Counted from the stretch's first letter, positions 1 to 8,984 are shown. The stretch: DNA of 64,000 nucleotides from Peptostreptococcaceae bacterium (GCA_902363255.1 CABIZO010000006.1:1-64000); one strand, 5' to 3'. Notes: generated from the sequence alone by a model not told the origin. A program made the numbers and translations.

Positions 1-645
<645 letters not shown>

Positions 646-777
646 AGTTGTCCAATTGCTCAGCTAATCATTTTCTGAATATCTGGCTTGGTTTGTTTGT
701 GTTTAATTCTTTAAGAATTAATTTATTGTTAACCTACTGTTTAATTTTCAAAGTTCTTTGCTTGTTTCAGCTTCTTT

Positions 778-806
778 ATTTTATCAAAGCTGTTTTTCTT
801 TGTCAA
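778..806 (-). promoter_or_regulatory. rrn promoter, proximal
   Basis: On the minus strand a perfect -35 TTGACA (806-801) is followed after 17 bp by TAAAAT (783-778). Transcription would start near 771, about 125 bases ahead of mature 16S. This fits the P2 promoter of an rRNA operon. Confidence 0.7.
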
Positions 807-862
807 CACTTTTTTAAATTTATATTTTCAAGTGTTTTGCCCTTTTCTCAAGGACAAGTATA

Positions 863-891
863 AGTTTATCATCACAAAAATATATTGTCAA
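863..891 (-). promoter_or_regulatory. rrn promoter, distal
   Basis: A second TTGACA (891-886, minus strand) has a weaker TAAACT 17 bp downstream (868-863). It lies 85 bp upstream of the proximal promoter, giving the tandem arrangement common at rRNA operons. The rest of the AT-rich stretch between 650 and 1010 shows no gene. Confidence 0.5.
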
Positions 892-1010
892 CAACTTTTT
901 TATATTTTTATTATTTATTTTTCCCACATAATTATTCTCGGTAAATAATTACATTTATCAAACTGATGTCTACATATTTACTATTAAGTAATTTTATATG
1001 TTCTATAATA

Positions 1011-1043
1011 AAAAAGCTACGGAATAAAATACCGTAGCTTTTT
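1011..1043 (-). terminator. Intrinsic terminator after the 1083 permease
   Basis: A perfect 12-bp stem (AAAAAGCTACGG with CCGTAGCTTTTT, 9-base loop) has T-runs on both sides. It ends leftward transcription from the permease and insulates the rRNA operon. Confidence 0.85.
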
Positions 1044-1082
1044 TTCATCAATCTATTTTATAAACTTATAATATAAATTTAG

Positions 1083-2459
1083 TTATAGTAACAGTATTGC
1101 AACAATAGTTGTTACCAAAAAACCTACCATAATAGGTATAAAGTTTCTTTTTGCTAGTTCGATTGGACTTACACCACAAATAGCCGCTGCTGCTACAACT
1201 GACCAAGGAACTAAACATCCGCCCCCTACCCATATAGCTGCTATTTGTCCTAAAGCTGTAAGTACTGACACATTTACATTAATTGCATTGCCAAATACTA
1301 AAGCTAAGGACCCTGCTAGTGACATTCCTGAAAATCCAGAACCATCAAGTCCTGTTATACCACCTACTACAGTTTCGATTCCCGCTGCTGCTACTTTATT
1401 TAATGGCACTGCATTGGATAGTGCCATACCGATATCTGCTAATAGTCCTTGAGATCCTTTTGCCAAAACATCTCCAAATACAGCTGTTACTGGTGCATCA
1501 CCTAAGTAGAAAAATGCTGCTATAGGTATAATAACTGCAAATATACTCATTGCAAATCCAAATCCGTCAATTATATGCTGCGATACTTTATCTAAGCATT
1601 CTTTAGGACTACTTAATAAATCTACAAATATCAATAATGCTACTGATGTTCCTCCAAGTAAAGCCGTAGCATCTCCTCCTTTTAAATCAAATACATACAT
1701 GCCTACTATATCTAGTATAAATGCTATCGCTACAACAAATACAGATAGTTTGGCTTTGGGTCCTACGTCTTTAACTTCCACTTCTGTATCCCTTGCCACA
1801 GCTAATTCTTGCTCAAATTTACCATTTTTCATATCTCGTCTTAGCATATAAAATGCCACAGATATTGTTACTATTGCCATAATCCAATATAAAGGCATAC
1901 CTTCCACTATTACTGATTGAACTGATACACCTGCTGCTCCTGCTGTTATACTTGGAGCACCTTGAATTACAAAGTCAGTTGATAAAGCTAATCCATGACC
2001 AAATAAGTTAATTGCTACAGCTAATCCCATAGCTGGCAACCCTGATCGAATTGCTATTGGTAGGAATATTGCACCTATTAATGCACATGCTGGAGATGGC
2101 CAGAAAAACCATGACATCATTAACATTGCAATACCTGAAACAAAAAATGCAGTTGTGGGGTTTTTTATTACTTTTGCAAATGGTTTTACCATAAAATCTA
2201 TTGAATGATTTTCTTCTAGTGCTTTTGATAAAGCAACCATGACTCCTATTATTAATATTACTCCTCCCAGTTCATTAAGTGCCACAATAAACGAGTTGAA
2301 AATTCCATTAAGCGCCCCTACTAAGCTATTTGTAAAAAATAGTCCTATACAAAATATACCTAACACACACGGTACTACACTTTCTTTCTTTAAAATCATA
2401 GTAATTAAAATTATCACCATGAAAATGATGTAGATGTAATGCGCACCTGTCAAAACCAT
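1083..2459 (-). CDS. Multi-spanning membrane permease of the ion-transporter type, substrate unknown
   Basis: The protein is 458 residues and almost wholly hydrophobic, with about 11-12 membrane segments and one polar cytoplasmic loop near residues 215-240. Paired Gly/Ala/Pro-rich re-entrant-like stretches (WPSPAC, GHGLALSTDFVIQGAPS and, near the C-terminus, WVGGGCLVPWS) suggest an organic-anion or Na+/H+ antiporter fold, such as the GntP/DcuC/NhaC-like superfamily. I chose the ATG at 2459 because a strong AAAGGGGAAG ribosome site precedes it. An in-frame upstream ATG (2576) has no such site and would add a non-membrane tail. It is monocistronic and divergent from the ThrE-like pair. The superfamily placement is inference and the substrate cannot be read. 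Confidence 0.75.
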   Translation of the reverse strand: MVLTGAHYIYIIFMVIILITMILKKESVVPCVLGIFCIGLFFTNSLVGALNGIFNSFIVALNELGGVILIIGVMVALSKALEENHSIDFMVKPFAKVIKNPTTAFFVSGIAMLMMSWFFWPSPACALIGAIFLPIAIRSGLPAMGLAVAINLFGHGLALSTDFVIQGAPSITAGAAGVSVQSVIVEGMPLYWIMAIVTISVAFYMLRRDMKNGKFEQELAVARDTEVEVKDVGPKAKLSVFVVAIAFILDIVGMYVFDLKGGDATALLGGTSVALLIFVDLLSSPKECLDKVSQHIIDGFGFAMSIFAVIIPIAAFFYLGDAPVTAVFGDVLAKGSQGLLADIGMALSNAVPLNKVAAAGIETVVGGITGLDGSGFSGMSLAGSLALVFGNAINVNVSVLTALGQIAAIWVGGGCLVPWSVVAAAAICGVSPIELAKRNFIPIMVGFLVTTIVAILLL

Positions 2460-2711
2460 AATAACTTCCCCTTTTCCATGATAAGATAATAACATTATAT
2501 GGTTTATAAAAATAAAGTGTTCATAATATATATTTTCAATTAATACTATAAATTTACTCGTTATCTCATATTCCATAAAGAAATTTGTTGTTTGTTATCA
2601 AAATACAGGTAACACGGTATTACAAAAGAAGGAATATTTTTTTCACCTTAGAATAGTTCGCATAAAATCTTTAATAAAAATTCAAATGATATAACTTTTT
2701 TAAATTATTTT

Positions 2712-2720
2712 TGCTATAAT
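2712..2720 (+). promoter_or_regulatory. Extended -10 promoter of the ThrE-like pair
   Basis: TGCTATAAT is an extended -10 element (TGnTATAAT) 30 bp ahead of the start codon. The -35 region is poor (TAACTT at 2692), which is typical of extended -10 promoters. The rest of 2460-2749 is AT-rich spacer between divergent genes. Confidence 0.55.
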
Positions 2721-2749
2721 CTTTTTATTATTATATTTAGGGGGGTTTT

Positions 2750-3532
2750 ATGAAAAGGGAATTTCAAGTCAGCTATAAAAAAGAAATCCTACGATTTGCA
2801 TTATTATTAGGAGAGCAAATGCTTATCAATGGCGCAGAAACTTCTAGAGTCGAAGATAGTGTCCTAAGAGTTTGTAAATCAAGGGGATTTAAACATGTAA
2901 ATGTTTTTACTACACCAACTTGCGTAATAATATCAGACGAAAAATTCGATGGTCTTACTTTTATGAAAACTATCTCTAGAAGAACTATTAACCTTACCAA
3001 AATTGATAGGCTAAACGATATTTCTAGAGATTTCGTTCAAAATGAAGACATTGATCCATTGGAAGCTATCGGTAGATTAAGAGAAGTTGATGCAGTAAAA
3101 GATTATAATCAATTTATATATTTTATTGGTACAGCAATGGCTTCTGCATCATTCGCTTACTTAATCGGTGGTACTAGCATTTTAGACTTTTTTCTTACAT
3201 TAATTATAGCTACTATCGGAGTTATTATTTATAACAAAATAATGAAGCTTAATCAAATACCATTTTTTGCAACGCTAATTAGTTCATTTTCCATAGCTGT
3301 TTTAGGTAATTTATTAGTACAGTATAATATAATTGAAAATTCTACATCTTTGATAGTTGGTTCTATCATGCCACTTTTACCTGGGGTGGCCTTCATTAAG
3401 GGACTGAGAGACTTAATCTCTGGTAACTTAATTGCTGGTGTATCAAGAATTGTTGAAGCATGTCTAATATCTGCTGCTATAGCCGTAGGTGTAGGTGTTG
3501 TACTTGATTTAACAGTTAGATTTGGAGGTTAG
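2750..3532 (+). CDS. Threonine/serine exporter-like protein, large subunit (ThrE/DUF1212 domain)
   Basis: This 260-residue protein has a soluble N-terminal domain (about 1-115) with the family pattern GEQMLINGAETSRVED, TTPT, and FDG. Five hydrophobic segments follow (about 120-260). In actinobacterial ThrE both halves form one polypeptide that exports L-threonine and L-serine; in Firmicutes the function is split over two genes, as here. The start has a GGGGGG ribosome site. The stop is four bases before the next ATG, so the two are a translationally linked operon that probably makes one membrane complex. The domain call is firm; the substrate in this organism is inferred. Confidence 0.88.
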   Translation: MKREFQVSYKKEILRFALLLGEQMLINGAETSRVEDSVLRVCKSRGFKHVNVFTTPTCVIISDEKFDGLTFMKTISRRTINLTKIDRLNDISRDFVQNEDIDPLEAIGRLREVDAVKDYNQFIYFIGTAMASASFAYLIGGTSILDFFLTLIIATIGVIIYNKIMKLNQIPFFATLISSFSIAVLGNLLVQYNIIENSTSLIVGSIMPLLPGVAFIKGLRDLISGNLIAGVSRIVEACLISAAIAVGVGVVLDLTVRFGG

Positions 3533-3536
3533 TCAA

Positions 3537-4019
3537 ATGAGTTTATTTACTTTAATAGAGAATTTCTTTTTCTCATTTTTAGCAACTATAGGATTTTCAA
3601 TATTTTTCAACTCTCCTATAAAATCTTTAATTCCTTCGGGGACTATAGGTGGAATAGGATGGACAGTATATATGATACTATTTAATTTTTCTGGAAATGC
3701 TATTTTGGCAAACTTCTTTGCAGCTGCACTAATTTCACTTCTTAGTGAAATATTAGCTAGAAAAATGAAGTATCCTGCTATTATATTTGTTATACCAGGT
3801 ATGTTACCTTTAATACCAGGATTAGGACTTTACAATACAATGTTATCTTTAGTTGAAGGTAATTATACAAATGCCGTTTCAGTTGGTACTAATGCATTAT
3901 TTGTTAGTGCTTCAATTGCAATGGGAGTGCTATTGATTACTTCTTTAGTTAAAACTTATTATATAATTCGTCTTAAAATACACAATAAAAAGTTACAACT
4001 AGAAAAGCTTATAAAATAG
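3537..4019 (+). CDS. Threonine/serine exporter-like protein, small subunit (ThrE_2/DUF3815)
   Basis: This 160-residue protein has about five membrane segments and the family motif PSGTIGGIGW near residue 37, plus a Pro/Gly-rich PGMLPLIPGLGLY segment near residue 90. It corresponds to the C-terminal membrane half of ThrE. I use the ATG at 3537, which has GGAGG at 3524-3528 inside the end of the upstream gene. An upstream in-frame TTG at 3522 would leave no room for that site. It should work only with the 2750-3532 product. Confidence 0.87.
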   Translation: MSLFTLIENFFFSFLATIGFSIFFNSPIKSLIPSGTIGGIGWTVYMILFNFSGNAILANFFAAALISLLSEILARKMKYPAIIFVIPGMLPLIPGLGLYNTMLSLVEGNYTNAVSVGTNALFVSASIAMGVLLITSLVKTYYIIRLKIHNKKLQLEKLIK

Positions 4020-4060
4020 TTTTAAATTATAGCTAATATATAATATTAAAATTAAATATA

Positions 4061-4096
4061 AAAAAAGAAGCATTCTCAAATAAATGCTTCTTTTTT
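4061..4096. terminator. Bidirectional terminator
   Basis: A 14-bp perfect stem (AAAAAAGAAGCATT with its complement, 8-base loop) separates the convergent exporter pair and RseC-like gene. T-runs flank it on both strands. Confidence 0.85.
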
Positions 4097-4107
4097 TATA
4101 TATATTC

Positions 4108-4545
4108 TTACTTTTCTTCTATTATCCTAGTTATTTTTGGTATATACTGTCTACTTTCCTTAAATTTATTATCATTTTTTCTTAGTAATAAATAAGATAT
4201 ACAGGTACAAATTAATCCAACAATTCCACTTATAGGTTCAATTGGTCCTGAGAATCCAATTAAATTTAATATGTAGTATGTTAATATTGTTCCCACAAGC
4301 AAAAACATCAAAGGCAATAAGTAGGCAAGCATAGTAGCCTTAAGAACATTTACACTTTCCATACTAACCTCTACATGATCTCCTTTTTTAGCTCCTATAG
4401 AATTATCCACTTCTACTACCAAATCTTGACACTCAGATGATAATTTAGTGCATTTTCCACAAGATGCACAAGCTGAATGACGTTGCATTATCATTTTAGC
4501 AGTCCTACTATCCACAATGTCTATAATAAATCCCTGTTGATTCAT
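4108..4545 (-). CDS. SoxR-reducing-system RseC-like membrane redox protein
   Basis: The 145-residue protein has an N-terminal soluble part with four cysteines in CASCGKC plus a downstream Cys (about residues 27-41), a beta-rich segment ending VGDHVEVSM-like, then two membrane helices (about 70-90 and 98-120). This is the RseC/PF04246 architecture. In E. coli RseC works with the Rsx/Rnf complex to reduce SoxR; the clostridial role is unknown. The start at 4545 has a GGGG ribosome site. It is the only gene downstream of the cobalamin riboswitch at 4668-4873, with no other gene between, so vitamin B12 probably controls it. A long imperfect hairpin (4570-4604) sits just ahead of the ribosome site. 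Confidence 0.82.
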   Translation of the reverse strand: MNQQGFIIDIVDSRTAKMIMQRHSACASCGKCTKLSSECQDLVVEVDNSIGAKKGDHVEVSMESVNVLKATMLAYLLPLMFLLVGTILTYYILNLIGFSGPIEPISGIVGLICTCISYLLLRKNDNKFKESRQYIPKITRIIEEK

Positions 4546-4667
4546 GATTCCATCCCCTTCACTTAACAACTTTAACTAGAGAATAAGCTATTACTCTATT
4601 AAAGAAAATTTAATACTTTATCTATAATATGTTCCGTTAATACCTATTTATTAATAACCCATATTAC

Positions 4668-4873
4668 AGTATTTCTCTCACACCCGAAAGATCATGCACT
4701 CTTAGGCAGGTCTCCTGACTTAAAATCATCCTACTCACTTCTCCTTCCCATTTTACCAGTGGAGTTAAAGCTCTCCAAAGCTCTAAGTTTTCGTCATTAT
4801 CACAGTAGCGGGGGCTGTTATGGATTTGCACCATATTCCCTTTTAAGCCTTTTGGCACCTTGAATAATATACT
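4668..4873 (-). promoter_or_regulatory. Cobalamin (B12) riboswitch
   Basis: Read on the minus strand, it shows the class-I cobalamin aptamer landmarks in order. They are AGGTGCC, GGTGCAAATCC, ACAGCCCCCGCTACTGT, the ACTCC/CACTGG and GGGAAGG core, and the B12-box AGTCAGGAGACCTGCC (4705-4720). AGTAT at the 5' end pairs with ATACT at the 3' end (4668-4672) as P1. A 70-codon open frame across it is a by-product. The expression platform is not a clear terminator. The hairpin at 4570-4604 near the RseC-like ribosome site suggests translational control, but that is inference. Confidence 0.93.
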
Positions 4874-4911
4874 CATCCTCTAGTTAAATGCATACTTTAG
4901 TATGCAATTTA

Positions 4912-4940
4912 ATTATAAAATATAATTTTTTTTTCTACAA
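4912..4940 (-). promoter_or_regulatory. Promoter of the riboswitch transcript
   Basis: TTGTAG (4940-4935), 17 bp, TATAAT (4917-4912) on the minus strand. The -35 overlaps the stop codon of the CDF gene. Transcription would begin near 4905, next to the short palindrome GCATACTAAAGTATGC, about 30 bases ahead of the aptamer. The riboswitch and RseC-like gene are therefore an independent unit. Confidence 0.65.
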
Positions 4941-5858
4941 TAGATTTTCCTTTTTATAGTAAGGTTCCACATGTATTATTACTTGGCAGTTACTATTTAT
5001 TTTCTTTTTTATCTCTTTTTCAATTTCATGAGATAACATATGAGACTTTTCTATACTTGTATTTGGATCAATCATAATATGCATGTCTATATATATATCA
5101 TTTTTACTTCCTCTACTTCTTATCTTATGCGTATCTAAGACATCTTCAAAACCTTTTACTACCTCCACTATTTTCTCTTCTTCTATTACTGCACTGTCCA
5201 ATAAAATACCTATTGATTCTTTGAATATTTTATAAGAAGCATGTAATATAAAGAATGAGATTACAATAGATATTATAGGATCTATTATATAAGGTAAACC
5301 TAATTTCATCCCTAACAAAGAAAATAAAACACCTATGGATATTAAAATATCACTTTTAGTATGAATCGAATCTGAAATCAGTATATAACTATCGTACTCT
5401 TCTCCTTTTTTCCTTTCATAAACTGTTACACATAAATTAATAATTATAGTAATAATTAATGATACTATTGAAATAGTTGTTATACTCAATTCCTGTGGAT
5501 TAATAAACCTATCCAATCCTGTTGAAAAAATGTTTATTCCCAATAATAAAAGCATGGTACCTATGAATAAACTAGCTATAATTTCAGACTTTTTATGTCC
5601 ATAAGGATGTTTTTTATCTACAGGCCTGCTAGCAATAGTAATCCCTATTATTCCAACAATATTAGACATACTATCTGATATTGAATGAATACCATCCGCA
5701 CTTAAACTTGCACTATTTATTAAATGTCCAACTATTATTTTAGTTATAGCCACTCCTAAATTTGCAAATAATATAACCCATAAAACAGTCTTAACTTTTA
5801 TATATACTTCATCATATTGATCTAGTGAGTAATTTTTAATTTCAACTTCCCTTTCCAC
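4935..5858 (-). CDS. Cation diffusion facilitator (CDF) family metal exporter
   Basis: This is a 307-residue CDF protein. It has six membrane segments, the metal-site pair SADGIHSISD (helix 2, about residue 54) and SDSIHTKSD (helix 5, about 165), the KKHPYGHKK loop, and a cytoplasmic C-terminal domain with His-rich VIIHVEPYY. Such proteins export Zn2+, Mn2+, Fe2+ or Co2+ in exchange for protons. The HxxxD in helix 2 and DxxxD-like helix 5 do not settle the metal. I prefer the GTG at 5858, preceded by GGGGTGAT, over the ATG at 5885, which has no ribosome site. A palindrome upstream (5895-5911) may be the binding site of a metalloregulator. Confidence 0.9.
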   Translation of the reverse strand: MEREVEIKNYSLDQYDEVYIKVKTVLWVILFANLGVAITKIIVGHLINSASLSADGIHSISDSMSNIVGIIGITIASRPVDKKHPYGHKKSEIIASLFIGTMLLLLGINIFSTGLDRFINPQELSITTISIVSLIITIIINLCVTVYERKKGEEYDSYILISDSIHTKSDILISIGVLFSLLGMKLGLPYIIDPIISIVISFFILHASYKIFKESIGILLDSAVIEEEKIVEVVKGFEDVLDTHKIRSRGSKNDIYIDMHIMIDPNTSIEKSHMLSHEIEKEIKKKINSNCQVIIHVEPYYKKENLL

Positions 5859-5894
5859 AAATATCACCCCATTTTTGATATACATTTATATATA

Positions 5895-5911
5895 ATAATG
5901 TTTATCATTAT
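5895..5911. promoter_or_regulatory. Possible metalloregulator operator upstream of the CDF gene
   Basis: ATAATG-TTTAT-CATTAT is a perfect 6-5-6 inverted repeat 37 bp ahead of the CDF start. It resembles AT-rich Fur/MntR-type boxes in style only. Assignment to a named regulator is not possible by eye. Confidence 0.3.
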
Positions 5912-5923
5912 TCATAAACTTAA

Positions 5924-5951
5924 AAAATCCACGGATATAATCCATGGATTT
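5924..5951 (-). terminator. Terminator of dinB
   Basis: Minus-strand AAATCCATGGA and its near-complement form a hairpin with one mismatch that overlaps the dinB stop codon, followed by TTTTTTAAG. Confidence 0.7.
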
Positions 5952-7050
5952 ACTTCTTTTCACTTTCTATACTTTTTATATATTCAAAAAATGTAATATT
6001 TGTGACTTCTTCGTTAATTAAATTGGATAGTGTTACACCTATAAGTCTAATATCTTGGTGATTATGCTCTATATTCTTAAACAAATTATAAATATTTGTT
6101 CTAATATCTTCATGAGATGAAATTGGATTATTTACACTCATACTTCTAGTTATTTGTGTAAAATCACCATATTTGACTTTTAAAACCACTGTCTTTCCTC
6201 TTTTTTTAAGGTAATTAGCTCTATCAGCCACCTCTTCACAAAGCTCATCCAGAATATTGATTAACTTTTCATCTTCTATATCTAAATTTTCAATTAATGT
6301 AGTTTCTGCACCAATAGATTTTCGTTCCCTATGAGGCTCAACAGGTCTATGATCTATTCCTCTTGATAGCTGATAAAATAAATATCCTCGATTTTTAAAA
6401 ATAGACTCTAATTCATTTACGTCAAGCTGCCTTAAATCATATCCTGTTTTAATGCCTAAATTATGAAGCACCTTTTGGGTTACTTTTCCTACTCCAAAAA
6501 ATTTACTTATAGGAAGATTATCTAAAAAACTTTGTGTGTTATCTTCTCTTATAATAGTAAGTCCATTTGGTTTATTATAATCTGACGCTAACTTAGCTAA
6601 AAATTTATTATAAGATACTCCTGCAGATGCAGTTAGTCCAGTTTTTTCATAAATTTCTTTTTTAATTAATTTGGCAATTTCAGTAGCATATTTTATATTC
6701 AATTTATTTTCTGTTACATCTAAATACGCTTCATCAAAAGATAAGGGTTCAACTAAATCTGTATATTTGTGAAAAATATTTCTTATTTCATAGGATACCT
6801 GTTTATATACTTCAAATCTTGGTCTTACAAATATGGCATATGGACATCTTTTATAAGCAGTTTTACACGGCATGGCAGAATGAATTCCATATTTTCGAGC
6901 TTCATAAGAACAAGTAGCTACTACACCTCGTCCCTGTGGGTTACCTCCAACAACAACAGGTTTTCCCCTTAATTCTGGATTATCCCTTTGCTCAATAGAG
7001 GCATAAAAAGCATCCATATCTATATGAATTATTTTTCTTTGATTTTTCAT
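5950..7050 (-). CDS. dinB: DNA polymerase IV (Y-family translesion polymerase)
   Basis: The 366-residue protein has the Y-family signature HIDMDAFYASIEQ at the N-terminus, GKPVVVGG, CSYEARKYGI, the catalytic SFDEAYLDV (about residue 100), a helix-hairpin-helix thumb near FGVGKVTQKVLHNLGI, and a little-finger domain. It copies past damaged template without proofreading. I take the ATG at 7050; a GTG nine bases upstream is itself part of the AAAGGGTGA ribosome site. The protein ends without a recognisable C-terminal beta-clamp motif of the QLxLF type. The gene stands alone between two terminators. Confidence 0.95.
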   Translation of the reverse strand: MKNQRKIIHIDMDAFYASIEQRDNPELRGKPVVVGGNPQGRGVVATCSYEARKYGIHSAMPCKTAYKRCPYAIFVRPRFEVYKQVSYEIRNIFHKYTDLVEPLSFDEAYLDVTENKLNIKYATEIAKLIKKEIYEKTGLTASAGVSYNKFLAKLASDYNKPNGLTIIREDNTQSFLDNLPISKFFGVGKVTQKVLHNLGIKTGYDLRQLDVNELESIFKNRGYLFYQLSRGIDHRPVEPHRERKSIGAETTLIENLDIEDEKLINILDELCEEVADRANYLKKRGKTVVLKVKYGDFTQITRSMSVNNPISSHEDIRTNIYNLFKNIEHNHQDIRLIGVTLSNLINEEVTNITFFEYIKSIESEKK

Positions 7051-7103
7051 TACTATCACCCTTTGTTTCTTTTAATTAAATTTCATCTTATTATATTTTA
7101 AAA

Positions 7104-7132
7104 TAGGCCACATTGATTATCAATATGGCCTA
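7104..7132 (-). terminator. Terminator of the DUF1846 gene
   Basis: TAGGCCAYATTGAT pairs with ATCAATRTGGCCTA (14 bp, one imperfect pair), followed on the minus strand by TTTTAAAAT. It lies 9 bases after the stop codon. Confidence 0.75.
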
Positions 7133-7141
7133 AATATCTTA

Positions 7142-8647
7142 TTAATTATAGTATAAGTTTTGAGATGGATAATTTGAATCACAAGTTATATGCACACCTA
7201 ATTTTCTAAATGTTTGTTCATCATCTTTACTTATTATTGTAGTTGAATGAGCTTGTACATTTGTAAGTTCAGCTAATTTTTCCATAGCATGTTCTGCTGA
7301 TGGATTTGTAACTGCACATATTGCAAGTGCTGATAAAACTTCTTCTAAACTAAGCGCTACATTTTTCCCACCTAAAGTTTCTGTTTTTAATTTTATTATT
7401 GGATTTAATATTGCAGGCGATATTAAGAACATCTCATCTGGAATATTAGCCATATATTTGATTGCATTTAATACTGCCGCTGCAGATGCACACATTAAAT
7501 CAGAACTTTTTCCTGTTAACATTGTACCATCTTTAACTTGCATAGCAACCACTGGACAAATATCTTGTGAATTATTTTCTGATTTTAATTTTTCTGCATA
7601 TTCCCTAGCTGGTATAACTACAGCTCTATCTTCTGGTTTAACATTAATTTTTTCTAATATTAAAGATATTGTTTCATAAGCGTCTTTATTTACTTCACCT
7701 TTTTTGTACTGACAAGCAGTGTTAAAGTATCTTCTTATTATTTCTTCTATAGAAGCTTCACGAACAGCCTCATCATCGATTATCCCAAATCCAACTCTAT
7801 TAACACCCATATCTGTTGGCGATTTGAACATAGATTCTTTTCCAGTTATCTTTTCTATTATTTTCTTTAATACTGGGAATAATTCTAAATCTCTATTATA
7901 GTTAACTGATTTTTCTCCATAAGCGTCTAAATGGAATGAATCTATCATATTAACATCTTTTAAATCTACAGTTGCAGCTTCATAAGCTATATTAACTGGA
8001 TGATTTAATGGTAAATTCCAAACTGGGAATGTTTCAAACTTTGAGTACCCAACTGAATTTCCTCTTTTATTTTCATGGTATAACTGACTTAAACAAGTTC
8101 CAAGTTTTCCACTATTTGGTCCTGGAGCTGTTACTACTACTATCGGTTTAGTTGTTTCTATATATGGATTAGCTCCGTATCCTTCATCACTAACTATTGT
8201 ATCAACATCAGATGGATACCCTTTAGTTGGAGCATGTTTATAAACTTTAATTCCACGTCTTTCTAATTTATTTATAAATACAGTTGTAGCAGGCTGTCCT
8301 TCAAATCTTGTTATAACAACACTATTTACATCTAGGTTATAACCTCTTAAATCATCTATAAGTCTTAGAACTTCCATATCGTAAGTTATTCCGTAATCTC
8401 CTCTTACTTTATTACGTTCTATATCTCCTGCATAAACGCATATTATTACTTCTACTTGATCTTTTATATGTTGTAAAACCTTGATTTTGGCATTTTCATC
8501 GAACCCTGGAAGTATTCTTTTTGCATGTAAATCTCCCATTAGTTTTCCACCAAACTCTAAGTATAATTTATCAAATTTTTCTACTCTCTCTAGGATATAT
8601 TTAGATTGTTCTTTTAGATATTTTTCATGATCAAATCCGATTCTCAT
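7142..8647 (-). CDS. DUF1846 family protein
   Basis: This 501-residue protein starts MRIGFDHEKYLKEQS and matches the DUF1846 family along its length as I know it from Firmicutes. It contains VVTAPGPNSGKLGTCLSQLYHE (a nucleotide-binding-like glycine stretch, about residues 170-190), FETFPVWNLPLNHPVN and a C-terminal MCASAAAVLNAIKYM region. It is soluble with no signal peptide. Its biochemical activity has not been established to my knowledge. The AGAGGTG ribosome site supports the start. The upstream region (8669-8863) holds a promoter and phased repeats that suggest tight regulation. Confidence 0.88.
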   Translation of the reverse strand: MRIGFDHEKYLKEQSKYILERVEKFDKLYLEFGGKLMGDLHAKRILPGFDENAKIKVLQHIKDQVEVIICVYAGDIERNKVRGDYGITYDMEVLRLIDDLRGYNLDVNSVVITRFEGQPATTVFINKLERRGIKVYKHAPTKGYPSDVDTIVSDEGYGANPYIETTKPIVVVTAPGPNSGKLGTCLSQLYHENKRGNSVGYSKFETFPVWNLPLNHPVNIAYEAATVDLKDVNMIDSFHLDAYGEKSVNYNRDLELFPVLKKIIEKITGKESMFKSPTDMGVNRVGFGIIDDEAVREASIEEIIRRYFNTACQYKKGEVNKDAYETISLILEKINVKPEDRAVVIPAREYAEKLKSENNSQDICPVVAMQVKDGTMLTGKSSDLMCASAAAVLNAIKYMANIPDEMFLISPAILNPIIKLKTETLGGKNVALSLEEVLSALAICAVTNPSAEHAMEKLAELTNVQAHSTTIISKDDEQTFRKLGVHITCDSNYPSQNLYYN

Positions 8648-8668
8648 TATGCACCTCTCAAAAATTAT

Positions 8669-8703
8669 TTTTCACTTACTTTTCACTTATTATTTTTCAC
8701 TAA
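8669..8703. repeat. Three phased TTTTCACTTA repeats, probable operator array
   Basis: TTTTCACTTA occurs at 8669-8678 and 8680-8689 (11-bp period, one helical turn). TTTTCACTAA follows at 8694-8703. An exact inverted copy (TTAGTGAAAA) lies at 8854-8863. The three copies cover about +1 to +35 of the DUF1846 promoter. Confidence 0.6.
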
Positions 8704-8709
8704 GGCATT

Positions 8710-8739
8710 ATTATATACCATGAAAGTAAATTAATTCAA
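8710..8739 (-). promoter_or_regulatory. Promoter of the DUF1846 gene
   Basis: TTGAAT (8739-8734), 18 bp, TATAAT (8715-8710) on the minus strand. The predicted start near 8703 falls at the edge of the repeat array. Further upstream in the 8740-8945 spacer are two hairpins (8781-8805, 8879-8896) and the inverted repeat copy; no gene was seen there. Confidence 0.6.
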
Positions 8740-8947
8740 GAAGTTTTTGTGTATTTTTTCGGGATTTTTTAAATAGAAATAAAAGATAGTAGTATTTTTC
8801 TATCTTTAAGGCTTGTATTTATTGATTTTTATTTTGTTTATTTTTATTAGTGTTTAGTGAAAAATAGGTACATAATTTCACCACTTTTTTTGTGGTGGAT
8901 TTCTATTATATGATAATATTTTTTCTTAGTCAATACCTTTTATTAAA

Positions 8948-8984
8948 AAAATAACCTATTTGAAAAAATCAAATAGGTTATTTT
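8948..8984 (-). terminator. Terminator of the Cys-rich small gene
   Basis: A perfect hairpin of AAAATAACCTATTTGA with its complement, 6-base loop, is followed by TTTTTTT on the minus strand. It supports transcription of 9010-9216 on that strand. Confidence 0.85.

Noticed and set aside
4664..4876. 70-codon open frame on the minus strand
   Set aside because: It coincides with the cobalamin riboswitch, whose conserved boxes explain every part of it; there is no ribosome site.
8669..8703. Short phased repeats considered as a CRISPR array
   Set aside because: Units are only 10 bp with 1-4 bp between them, and no cas genes are present.
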